From: Clostridiales bacterium UBA4362
GTDB taxonomy: Bacteria; Bacillota; Clostridia; TANB77; CAG-508
Assembly (NCBI GenBank): GCA_002393975.1
Contig: DGSM01000133.1
Coordinates: 24,508 to 34,423, forward strand
Reading direction: 5' to 3'
Length of the DNA: 9,916 nucleotides
Made by a program: the position numbers and the translations under genes. Below the pieces are notes generated by a model. The model saw only the letters and a list, made by a program, of their open reading frames with translations. It was not told where the DNA came from and did not search any database. Of the stretch, positions 1 to 7,119 are shown in pieces (position 1 is the stretch's first letter; every line of letters starts with the position of its first letter).

Positions 1-317
1 GATCCATCAATCATAACTGATGTATATCCATTATCAATACACATTTTTGCTGTTTCAAAATCTGGACCATGGTCTAAATGAAGAGCAACTGGAATATCAT
101 GTTCTTCAAGACCTGCTTCTATCATCTTTTTTAAATATGGAATACGTGCATATTTTATTGCACTAGATGAAGTTTGAAGAATAAGTGGTGAATTTTGCTC
201 TGCAGCAGCATCCATTATTGCTTGAACAAACTCCATATTATTAATATTAAATGCACCTATTGCATAATTCTCTTGCATAGCTCTTTTAAACATTTCTGTT
301 GTAGTAACTAAAGCCAT
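1..317 (-). CDS. fba: Class II fructose-bisphosphate aldolase, N-terminal part (cut by the left window edge)
   Basis: The family cleaves fructose-1,6-bisphosphate to glyceraldehyde-3-phosphate and dihydroxyacetone phosphate in glycolysis, in the cytosol, using zinc. Only 105 full codons are visible. They carry the AFNINNMEF segment (residues 22-30) and ALHLDHG (78-84), whose Asp82 and His83 match the catalytic aspartate and a zinc ligand of the family, then VMIDG at the edge. The reading frame is open to base 1. The ATG at 315-317 follows a strong GGAGG Shine-Dalgarno site, and the N-terminus has the usual family length. The gene follows glmM by 67 bases, and a sigma-A-type promoter lies in that gap, so it can be transcribed on its own. 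A related ketose- or tagatose-bisphosphate aldolase cannot be excluded because the specificity-determining C-terminal part is missing. The class II assignment itself is secure. Confidence 0.93.
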   Translation of the reverse strand, partial: MALVTTTEMFKRAMQENYAIGAFNINNMEFVQAIMDAAAEQNSPLILQTSSSAIKYARIPYLKKMIEAGLEEHDIPVALHLDHGPDFETAKMCIDNGYTSVMIDG

Positions 318-350
318 ATCTATTTCCTCCTTATACTATCTTTCGAATTT

Positions 351-379
351 ATCTTAACACTAAAAAAATATGTAGTCAA
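351..379 (-). promoter_or_regulatory. Predicted sigma-A promoter of fba with extended -10
   Basis: On the minus strand the -35 box is TTGACT (374-379). A spacer of exactly 17 bases follows, then the -10 box TAAGAT (351-356). A TGT directly before the -10 box makes it an extended -10. The predicted start of transcription is near 344, giving a leader of about 27 bases that contains the GGAGG ribosome site. The -35 box begins only a few bases after the glmM stop codon, leaving no space for an intrinsic terminator. Read-through from the glmM operon plus this local promoter is therefore likely. Confidence 0.75.
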
Positions 380-384
380 AGCTA

Positions 385-1749
385 TTAGCCTAAAATTCTC
401 TCTATGATTTTAGCTAAGTTTTCAGCATCTTTTGTTATTTCTTCTTGATCTTCGCCTTCAATCATTACTCTAACTAAAGGTTCTGTTCCAGATGCTCTAA
501 TTAAAACTCTTCCATTACCTTCAAATTTCTTTTCAAGTTTTGCAATTTCGTTTGCTATTTCTTTATTGTTATCAAAACTATATTTCTTTTCCTCTTTTAC
601 TTTTGCATTTATTAATATTTGAGGATAAATTTTAATAATCTTTGCAGCTTCTGTTGCTTTTTGTTTATTTTCAAGAAGTGTTCTAATTAACATTAAAGAT
701 GTTAATATTCCATCTCCAGTTGGATTATAATCTAAGAATATAATATGTCCTGATTGCTCTCCTCCTAAATTATATCCATGTTCCATCATGTTTTCTAGAA
801 CATATCTATCTCCAACTTTTGTAATTTCATAATGCATGTCATTTGCTTCACAATATTTTCTAAGTCCTAAGTTACTCATAACAGTTGCAACTAATGTATT
901 GTCTTTTAAAAGACCTTTTCCCTTTAAGTAATTTGAAACAATGGCCATGATAGTATCTCCATCCATTTCATTTCCTTTTTCATCTACTGCTAAGCATCTG
1001 TCTCCATCTCCATCATAGGCAATTCCTAAATCACATTTATTTGCTACAACGAATTTCTTAAGAACATCTAAATGAGTAGAACCACAATTATCATTAATAT
1101 TAATTCCATTAGGAGTATTGTTGATAATGTAGTGTTTTATTCCTAAAGCTGTAAATACTTTATCTGCGATTACTGATGTCGCTCCATTAGCAGTATCAAT
1201 AGCAACTGTAAAGTTATCCTTATCTAATTTTTCAAACTCATCTTCAAAATTCTTTCTAAAGAAATACAAATACTCATCTAATAGATCTTCTCTGTTTTCA
1301 CTAATTCCAATTTTATCACTTTCTGCAGTTAGTTCTTCTATTTTTCCTGAATCTAAAACATCTTCAATTTCTTCTTCAATTTCATCAGGTAATTTAGTTC
1401 CCTTATTAGAAAAATATTTTATACCATTAAAATCATAAGTATTATGTGATGCTGAAATAACAACTGCTGCATCAGCTTTTAATTTTTTAGTTAAATATGC
1501 AATTCCTGGTGTAGGAATTACTCCTACTAATTGAACATTTGCACCATAACTTAAAAAACCTGCTGTCATTGCTGCTTCAATAAGAGTTCCAGATATTCTT
1601 GTATCTCTACCAATTATAATGTTAATTGGTCTTCCTTCAGCATGTTTTGACAAAACATAAGCTCCTGCTTTTGCAACTTTGTAAACAAATCCTGGTGTTA
1701 ATTCAGTGTTTGCAATTCTCCTTATTCCATCTGTTCCAAAATATTTCAT
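385..1749 (-). CDS. glmM: Phosphoglucosamine mutase GlmM
   Basis: Converts glucosamine-6-phosphate to glucosamine-1-phosphate, the second step from fructose-6-phosphate to UDP-GlcNAc for peptidoglycan and other surface glycans. It is a cytosolic alpha-D-phosphohexomutase of 454 aa, a usual length for GlmM. Visible landmarks, in order, are FGTDGIR at the N-terminus (4-10), ISASHN with phosphoserine Ser101 (98-103), the metal loop DGDGDR (246-251), the sugar-binding GGEQSGH (329-335), and the phosphate-binding RASGTEPLVRVMIE (418-431). These distinguish it from ordinary phosphoglucomutases, which have different metal and sugar loops. The ATG at 1749 follows GGAGG at good spacing. It is the last gene of the apparent operon, 24 bases after a flippase gene. 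Its product leads to UDP-GlcNAc, a plausible donor for the upstream glycosyltransferase pair (inference). No key residue is missing. Confidence 0.96.
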   Translation of the reverse strand: MKYFGTDGIRRIANTELTPGFVYKVAKAGAYVLSKHAEGRPINIIIGRDTRISGTLIEAAMTAGFLSYGANVQLVGVIPTPGIAYLTKKLKADAAVVISASHNTYDFNGIKYFSNKGTKLPDEIEEEIEDVLDSGKIEELTAESDKIGISENREDLLDEYLYFFRKNFEDEFEKLDKDNFTVAIDTANGATSVIADKVFTALGIKHYIINNTPNGININDNCGSTHLDVLKKFVVANKCDLGIAYDGDGDRCLAVDEKGNEMDGDTIMAIVSNYLKGKGLLKDNTLVATVMSNLGLRKYCEANDMHYEITKVGDRYVLENMMEHGYNLGGEQSGHIIFLDYNPTGDGILTSLMLIRTLLENKQKATEAAKIIKIYPQILINAKVKEEKKYSFDNNKEIANEIAKLEKKFEGNGRVLIRASGTEPLVRVMIEGEDQEEITKDAENLAKIIERILG

Positions 1750-1773
1750 AATTTACCTCCTAAAATATGATAT

Positions 1774-3213
1774 CTATTTTTTATGATTTCGAATTTTTCC
1801 TATTAATTGTTTTGCTGTAGTATTAATTATTTCTCTATTTATTAAATAGCTATAGCCAATAGCAAATATCAAAGTTACAACACTTACAATCCAATATGCT
1901 ACCCCTTTAATATCTGTCCAATATTTTAAATAATAAGTAAATAATATTAGACATGCTACTATTATTGGTCCTAGCATTTTAGTTTCTTTAAGTTTAAAGA
2001 ATTTCTTTAATTTATATTTTCTAAAGAAATAAACAAACATATCAGCAACTAAAGTTGAAAGACATGCTGCAAATACGCCTAATTTAAATACTAACCCTAA
2101 GTCAATTAAAAGATTTAGTGCTGCTGCAATCATAGTAGTATATCCCATTACTTTAGTCTCTTTATATGCTCCAAATATTCCTCCATAAAAACTAGAAAGA
2201 TTTGAGAAAAACATAGCTACCATTATTATTGGAATGTACATATATGATTCTTCATATTGTGAATTTATAAAAATTGGAAAAGCAAAAGGCATCGCTGCGA
2301 TTAAACATATAGTAACTGCATATAATAACCTTTTTATGTCAGCATAAATTGAATTATAATACTTTTCTTTATTCTCTTCTTTTACTATTTTAGCAGCAGA
2401 TTCTTTCCATGCAGTATAAAAATAACTATAAAAAACATTAATTATATTAGGAAAACGATTTGCCATTCCATAAATACCATTGGCTGCTGTTGAAACCAAT
2501 TTAGTTAGGATAATACCATCAGACATATTTATTATTGACCACGAAATACTATTAGGAACAAGTGGTGCAGAATATTTAAACATTGTCTTCATCGTATCTT
2601 TATCAAATTTTCCAATAAATTTTGGCAATTTAAGCTTTGCTAATAAGAATATCGCAACAGTCCAATTGGCTATTAAGTTTGCACATAAAAGACCTTCTGC
2701 TTGTGATTTTACTACTAGTATAAAGAATAAATTAAGTAAAATTGTCATTATTCCTAAAATAACATTTGCAATACTATATAATTTAAACTTGCCTTGTCCT
2801 CTAACCATGGCATTTGACATGTATAATACAACATTAGATAAAATAAATAGTATTACTACAAATATAAATCTAGTAGTATATTCAAGATTAGATACACTAA
2901 GAAGCAAAATCATTATTGGTATTGAGATCAGAGATGCTATTCCTATATAAATAATTGTTTGCGAAATAATCTTCTTCTTTTCTTTGTCTGTTTTGCAATC
3001 CACTAAGAATCTAAACATTGATTCTTCCATTTGCATAGTTATTAATGGTACTGCAAAAAATGACACTGTACATATGAATTCATAAATACCATATTCTGAA
3101 GGATCTAGTTTGCTACTATATAAAGGTAATAGTAAATATGAAATTATTTGGGTACTTAATTTTCCAATAGCAATTATTAAAGTATTCTTTGCTAATTGAC
3201 TTTTGTGATTCAT
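1774..3213 (-). CDS. Oligosaccharide flippase of the PST/Wzx (MATE-like) family
   Basis: A 479-aa polytopic membrane protein. Long hydrophobic segments begin near residues 11, 44, 86, 115, 146, 174, 296, 324, 356, 376, 413 and 438, fitting the 12-14 helices of the polysaccharide transporter family. N-terminal features typical of these exporters are a helix ending in LLPLYSS followed by the DPSEYGIYEF segment (about 37-46). Family members move undecaprenyl-pyrophosphate-linked oligosaccharides from the inner to the outer face of the membrane. The ATG at 3213 follows AGAGGAAAG, which overlaps the TAG stop of the preceding gene, only 9 bases away, suggesting coupled translation. The two preceding genes encode a glycosyltransferase pair, supporting a role in exporting their lipid-linked product. 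The substrate cannot be read from the sequence. MurJ is a distant relative but less likely, because none of its typical N-terminal signature is evident. Confidence 0.85.
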   Translation of the reverse strand: MNHKSQLAKNTLIIAIGKLSTQIISYLLLPLYSSKLDPSEYGIYEFICTVSFFAVPLITMQMEESMFRFLVDCKTDKEKKKIISQTIIYIGIASLISIPIMILLLSVSNLEYTTRFIFVVILFILSNVVLYMSNAMVRGQGKFKLYSIANVILGIMTILLNLFFILVVKSQAEGLLCANLIANWTVAIFLLAKLKLPKFIGKFDKDTMKTMFKYSAPLVPNSISWSIINMSDGIILTKLVSTAANGIYGMANRFPNIINVFYSYFYTAWKESAAKIVKEENKEKYYNSIYADIKRLLYAVTICLIAAMPFAFPIFINSQYEESYMYIPIIMVAMFFSNLSSFYGGIFGAYKETKVMGYTTMIAAALNLLIDLGLVFKLGVFAACLSTLVADMFVYFFRKYKLKKFFKLKETKMLGPIIVACLILFTYYLKYWTDIKGVAYWIVSVVTLIFAIGYSYLINREIINTTAKQLIGKIRNHKK

Positions 3214-3222
3214 TTCTTTCCT

Positions 3223-3717
3223 CTAATTATTAATTATTTTTTCTAATTCATCATTGAATCTTTGATTATTTGATTCATATTTTTTAGGATTAAAATCTTT
3301 AACCTTTTTTATCAAATCTTGCAAATCATCATCTTCTTTATACTCTATAATATATCCCTCGTGAGCAAAGTTCTCTGTAATTTGCAATTGATGATCATTA
3401 ACATGTTCTTTATACTTTTTAAGTCTAGGAACAACTATTAACTTTTTATTATGATTTAATCCATTAATTATTGTTCCAACACCAGCATGTGTTATTACAA
3501 AATCAGCTTCATTTAAATATTTTTCAAAATCATCTGGTGAAATAAAATCAAAACATTTTACATTTTTAAAAGCTTTAAACTCATCATAATCATATTTAGT
3601 ATTTCCATATTGAATAATTATTTTCTCATCAGAATTTGAATTTTCTAGATATTTATAGATAATATCGACTAATCTTTTAAACTCCTTATCTTGAGTTCCT
3701 AATGTAACAAAAATCAT
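3223..3717 (-). CDS. PssE/Cps14G-like glycosyltransferase subunit (Alg13-like, GT28 C-terminal domain)
   Basis: This 164-aa protein corresponds to the C-terminal half of MurG-type GT-B enzymes, the half that binds the UDP-sugar donor. It starts with IFVTLGTQD (2-10), a form of the family's VGT start. It has THAGVGTI (76-83), the Gly-rich nucleotide-contacting loop, and VVPR followed by EHVNDHQ (95-98 and 104-110). In bacterial capsule and exopolysaccharide loci such proteins work as a heterodimer with a PssD/Cps14F (Alg14-like) partner. That partner is the gene directly before it, 25 bases away. The ATG at 3717 follows TAGGAG. The donor and acceptor are unknown. UDP-GlcNAc, UDP-Gal or UDP-Glc are possible by family precedent. 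No signal peptide or membrane segment is seen, so it is probably recruited to the membrane by its partner. Confidence 0.88.
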   Translation of the reverse strand: MIFVTLGTQDKEFKRLVDIIYKYLENSNSDEKIIIQYGNTKYDYDEFKAFKNVKCFDFISPDDFEKYLNEADFVITHAGVGTIINGLNHNKKLIVVPRLKKYKEHVNDHQLQITENFAHEGYIIEYKEDDDLQDLIKKVKDFNPKKYESNNQRFNDELEKIINN

Positions 3718-3742
3718 TTCTTCTCCTATCTATAAACTAGTG

Positions 3743-4216
3743 CTAAAATATTGGTCCTAAATATTTAGCATTAGGATAAATATCTTTCATTTCCTTCCAT
3801 TGCACTATTGTCTCATCTGCTAGATGAAATCTTTTTACAATTTTGCCTGCCATTGTAGGAGTATTTCGATTTGCAAAAGTTTCAATCCATACTACTTTAG
3901 TTTTATTTTTATGTGCTATAAAGCACATTGGTATAGCAGTATGAGTTCCTGTAGAAACTACCACATCTGGTTTAAAAGTTTTAAATATCTTTTTACTCTT
4001 AAAATAATTTGATAGCAACACAAAGAAATATCTTATTGGAGTCTTTCGAGTTCCATATTTAAGATAATCGAATTTACCTTCTGGATATCTATCGGCTACA
4101 AATTCTGTAGCCTTGGTTTTTTCTGTTACTAAGAAATAATCATATCTATTAAAATCGATTTGTGAAAGCTCATTTAAATGACCACCTTCACTAGATATGA
4201 AGAGTACCTTTTTCAA
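3743..4216 (-). CDS. PssD/Cps14F-like glycosyltransferase subunit (Alg14-like), TTG start
   Basis: This 157-aa protein corresponds to the acceptor-side N-terminal half of MurG-type enzymes. Visible motifs are ISSEGGHLNEL (7-17, the Alg14 GGH-L loop), VVVSTGTHTAIP (85-96), WIETFAN (110-116) and the terminal YLGPIF (152-157), all characteristic of the family. A basic, aromatic stretch around residues 57-80 could lie on the membrane. Together with the following Alg13-like subunit it should transfer a sugar from a nucleotide donor to a lipid-linked acceptor at the inner membrane face. The start codon is TTG at 4214-4216. No ATG precedes the motif-bearing N-terminus, and AAGGAG sits about 6 bases upstream. 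The gap from the argS stop is 10 bases, so this gene clearly belongs to the argS transcription unit. Confidence 0.88.
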   Translation of the reverse strand: MKKVLFISSEGGHLNELSQIDFNRYDYFLVTEKTKATEFVADRYPEGKFDYLKYGTRKTPIRYFFVLLSNYFKSKKIFKTFKPDVVVSTGTHTAIPMCFIAHKNKTKVVWIETFANRNTPTMAGKIVKRFHLADETIVQWKEMKDIYPNAKYLGPIF

Positions 4217-4226
4217 TACTATCTCC
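4214..4226 (-). promoter_or_regulatory. Ribosome binding site deciding the TTG start of the PssD-like gene
   Basis: The minus strand shows AAGGAG followed about 6 bases later by TTG, directly after the argS TAA stop. The family-typical N-terminus MKKVLFISSEGGHL starts exactly at this TTG, so it is the best-supported start although no ATG is available. Confidence 0.75.
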
Positions 4227-5954
4227 TTACATTTTTTCTGGAACTTCTATTCCAAGTAAATTAAGTCCATTAGTTAATGTAATATTAACCATATGTGTTA
4301 AATAAATTCTAGCTTCTTGTAATTCTTTATCATCATTTATGATTTTATTTGCATTATAGAAACTTGAATAACTTTCAGCAACATCAATTAAATATCTTGA
4401 TAAAATTGATGGTTCTGATTTTTCTAATGCAGTATTTAGAATTTGTCCAAAATTAGATATTAATTTTAAAACTGAAATTGAATAATCATCTGTTAATTTT
4501 TCTAAATTGATATCTTCAAATTTTGGAATAATTCCCCCAGCTTTCTCGATTACACTTTTAGTTCTTACAGCTGTATATTGAATATATGGGCCTGTTTCCC
4601 CATTAAAGTTAGTTGCTTCATTTATATCAAATATTTGAGTCTTGTTTCTATTATCATGTAAATAATCAAAAACAATTGCTCCTATACCAACTTGATTAGC
4701 AATTTTGTTAGTTTCTTCATCACTTAAATCAGTATTCTTATCTTTCATTATTGATTTAACTTTATTAACTGTTTCATCAATAATATCTTGAGCTTTTATA
4801 AAATTACCTTTACGTGTTGACATTTTTCCTTCAGGAAGCATAATAATTCCATAGCCAACATGTTCAAGTCCATCAATATATTTTTGTTCTATTCCTAAAT
4901 ATTTAGAAGCAGCAAATAATTGTCTAAAGTAAAGACCTTGCTCATTTCCTACTACATATATATTTTTATCATAATCATATTGTCTTACTCTATAAAGGAT
5001 TGTTGCTAAATCACGGGTGGCATAAATTGATGAGCCATTAGATTTTTGCACCATAATTGGAGAATCTATACCTTGATCTGTTAAATCAATAATCTTAGCT
5101 CCCTCTGATTCTATAACTGCTCCTGATTTATTTAAAATATCTAATACTTCAGGAATTTTATCTGAATAGAAAGCTTCTCCATCATATTCATCAAAAGTTA
5201 TTCCTAATTCATCATAAATTTTTTCAAATTCTATTAAGCTAAGTTCCTTAAATTTAGTCCATAGTGCAACATATTCTTCATCACCATCTTCTAACTTTTT
5301 AAAGTTTTCTCGGCAAATTTCAAGAACTTCCTCATCATCTGTACATAATTGATTAATTCTTCTATATATATCAGCTAGTTTATCAATTGGGTTAGAAGAA
5401 AAATCATATTCCTCTCCCCATCTCTTATAGCCTTCAATAAGTTTTGCAAATTGAGTTCCAAAATCCCCAAGATGGTTTAGTCCAAAAGTTTTATAACCTA
5501 AATATTTATATATGTTATATAAACTATGTCCTATAATTGTAGTCTTCAAATGTCCTATATGAAATGGTTTAGCAATATTAGGTGAGGAATACTCAATGAT
5601 AACTCTCTTACCTTCACCTTCTTTTGAAATTCCATATTCTTTATCTTGCTTTGCAAATTTTTCAGTTGCTTCTTTTACTAAATGTACTTTTGATACATAA
5701 AAATTTAGAAAACCATTAACAACATCTATTTTTTCAAAAAGATCCATAAATTCTGCTATTGCTTCAAGTTTTGTTTTTAATTCTTCTGCAATTATTTGTG
5801 GAGCTTTCTTTAATTCTTTTGCTAGCTTGAAACATGGAAAAGAGAAGTCTCCATTAGACTTCTCTTTTGGGACCTCAACAAAATCACTTATTTCATTAAT
5901 GTTTAAATTAACTTCTTTTGCAATATTTTCAGCAATAATTGTTTTAAAATCCAT
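4227..5954 (-). CDS. argS: Arginyl-tRNA synthetase
   Basis: A cytosolic class I aminoacyl-tRNA synthetase that charges tRNA-Arg. It is 575 aa, a usual length for bacterial ArgS. The N-terminal Add1-type domain (about 1-100) contains NGDFSFPCF (34-42). The Rossmann catalytic domain starts with EYSSPNIAKPFHIGHL, where HIGH is 132-135. GLNHLGDFGTQF is at 158-169, the KMSK-loop variant GKMSTRKGN at 376-384, and the alpha-helical DALR anticodon-binding domain occupies about 455-575, ending in LGIEVPEKM. The ATG at 5954 is the first possible start because an in-frame TAA lies two codons upstream. The nearest Shine-Dalgarno-like site, GAGAGG (5969-5974), is about 14 bases away, longer than usual. 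It follows pfkA by 25 bases with no promoter or T-box leader visible, so it is expressed from upstream. Confidence 0.97.
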   Translation of the reverse strand: MDFKTIIAENIAKEVNLNINEISDFVEVPKEKSNGDFSFPCFKLAKELKKAPQIIAEELKTKLEAIAEFMDLFEKIDVVNGFLNFYVSKVHLVKEATEKFAKQDKEYGISKEGEGKRVIIEYSSPNIAKPFHIGHLKTTIIGHSLYNIYKYLGYKTFGLNHLGDFGTQFAKLIEGYKRWGEEYDFSSNPIDKLADIYRRINQLCTDDEEVLEICRENFKKLEDGDEEYVALWTKFKELSLIEFEKIYDELGITFDEYDGEAFYSDKIPEVLDILNKSGAVIESEGAKIIDLTDQGIDSPIMVQKSNGSSIYATRDLATILYRVRQYDYDKNIYVVGNEQGLYFRQLFAASKYLGIEQKYIDGLEHVGYGIIMLPEGKMSTRKGNFIKAQDIIDETVNKVKSIMKDKNTDLSDEETNKIANQVGIGAIVFDYLHDNRNKTQIFDINEATNFNGETGPYIQYTAVRTKSVIEKAGGIIPKFEDINLEKLTDDYSISVLKLISNFGQILNTALEKSEPSILSRYLIDVAESYSSFYNANKIINDDKELQEARIYLTHMVNITLTNGLNLLGIEVPEKM

Positions 5955-5979
5955 ATATTATTTGTTTACCTCTCTTATT

Positions 5980-7119
5980 CTAATCACCTAAGCAAATGCC
6001 AATATTTCTTGCAGTTATAACTAACTCATCATCCATAGTTACATATTTAACATTGCTATCTTTTGTTCCTCCTTCAACAGCTCCCAAGTCTTTATTATTT
6101 CCAACTACTTCTTCAAGAGAAATACAATCAAGTTTGCCATTTTTTAATACAGTAAGTACTCCAAATTTTTCTTGTAATGCAAGTTCCATAGCTTTAGCGC
6201 CATATTTTGTAGAAAGTAGTCTGTCATTAGAAGTAGGTTTTCCACCTCTTTGAAGATATCCTAATGTAGTATTTCTAGCTGTAATACCTGTTAGTTTTTC
6301 TAATTCTTTTGCAACTCTTTCTCCAGCGCCTGAAAATTTAACTTTTATTCCAGTCTCTTGGCCTGTACTTTCAGCAAATTCTTCTGCTGGTTTCTCTTTT
6401 GGAAGAGCTCCTTCTGCAACAACTACTATACTAAATTTCTTACCTCTACTTTTACGTTTTAATATAGCTTCTGCTGCTTTATTTAAGTCATATGGTATTT
6501 CTGGAATAAGAATAACATCAGCACCTCCAGCAATTCCTGAGCCTAATGCAATCCATCCAGCAAATCTTCCCATAACTTCTAGTACCATTATTCTTCCATG
6601 GGTTTCTCCTGTTGAATGAAGTCTATCTAAAGCATCTGTTGCTACAGATACGGCTGTATCGTATCCAAAAGTAAGTTCTGTTCCAACTACATCATTATCA
6701 ATTGTCTTTGGAACTCCTATAACATTTATACCTTTAAGGAATAAATCTCTTGCGCTTTTTTGTGTTGAATCACCGCCTAAAGTAAATAAACAATCAAAAC
6801 CATTGTTTTTGAAATTTTCAACGCATCTATCAGACATATCAACAAAATCAATTGATCCATCTGGATTAGTAAAAGGATAGTGGAATACTATTGTATTGGT
6901 TGAAGAACCAATAATTGAACCACCTTTGTATAAAATTCCTGCCGCAATATTTGAATGATCTAATCTTACATAATCATTTTCAACAAGACCTTTATATCCA
7001 TCTATATATCCATAACATTCTATATTATGTGATTCTGCAGTTTTAGTAATTGCCCTAATTACCGCATTTAATCCGCAACAATCTCCACCGTTAACGAGTA
7101 TGGCTACCTTTTTTATCAT
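5980..7119 (-). CDS. pfkA: 6-phosphofructokinase, phosphoryl donor (ATP or PPi) uncertain
   Basis: Phosphorylates fructose-6-phosphate to fructose-1,6-bisphosphate, the committed glycolytic step. It has 379 aa, longer than the roughly 320-aa E. coli PfkA and closer to clostridial and PPi-type enzymes. Landmarks are the N-terminal GGDCCGLNAVIRA (11-23), LGGDSTQKSA (114-123), PKTIDND (137-143) with the catalytic base Asp141, MGRFAGWIAL (183-192), PEIPY (206-210), and GYLQRGGKPTSNDR (287-300). By alignment with E. coli numbering, position 104 (Gly in ATP enzymes, Asp in PPi enzymes) is Ser118, and position 124 (Gly in ATP, Lys in PPi) is Lys138. The donor therefore cannot be called by the usual rule. 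The ATG at 7119 lies inside the 3' end of the preceding gene. The Shine-Dalgarno GGAG (7131-7134), 11 bases upstream, also lies within that gene. The MIKKVAILVNGGD start matches the family well. Confidence 0.93.
   Translation of the reverse strand: MIKKVAILVNGGDCCGLNAVIRAITKTAESHNIECYGYIDGYKGLVENDYVRLDHSNIAAGILYKGGSIIGSSTNTIVFHYPFTNPDGSIDFVDMSDRCVENFKNNGFDCLFTLGGDSTQKSARDLFLKGINVIGVPKTIDNDVVGTELTFGYDTAVSVATDALDRLHSTGETHGRIMVLEVMGRFAGWIALGSGIAGGADVILIPEIPYDLNKAAEAILKRKSRGKKFSIVVVAEGALPKEKPAEEFAESTGQETGIKVKFSGAGERVAKELEKLTGITARNTTLGYLQRGGKPTSNDRLLSTKYGAKAMELALQEKFGVLTVLKNGKLDCISLEEVVGNNKDLGAVEGGTKDSNVKYVTMDDELVITARNIGICLGD

Noticed and set aside
2480..2950. 156-aa plus-strand open frame inside the flippase gene
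   Set aside because: It lies wholly antisense to a convincing polytopic membrane protein, has no ribosome site, and its composition is what the complement of a hydrophobic AT-rich gene produces.
5955..5979. A promoter or T-box leader for argS
   Set aside because: Only 25 bases separate it from pfkA; there is no room for a T-box and no -35/-10 pair is visible.
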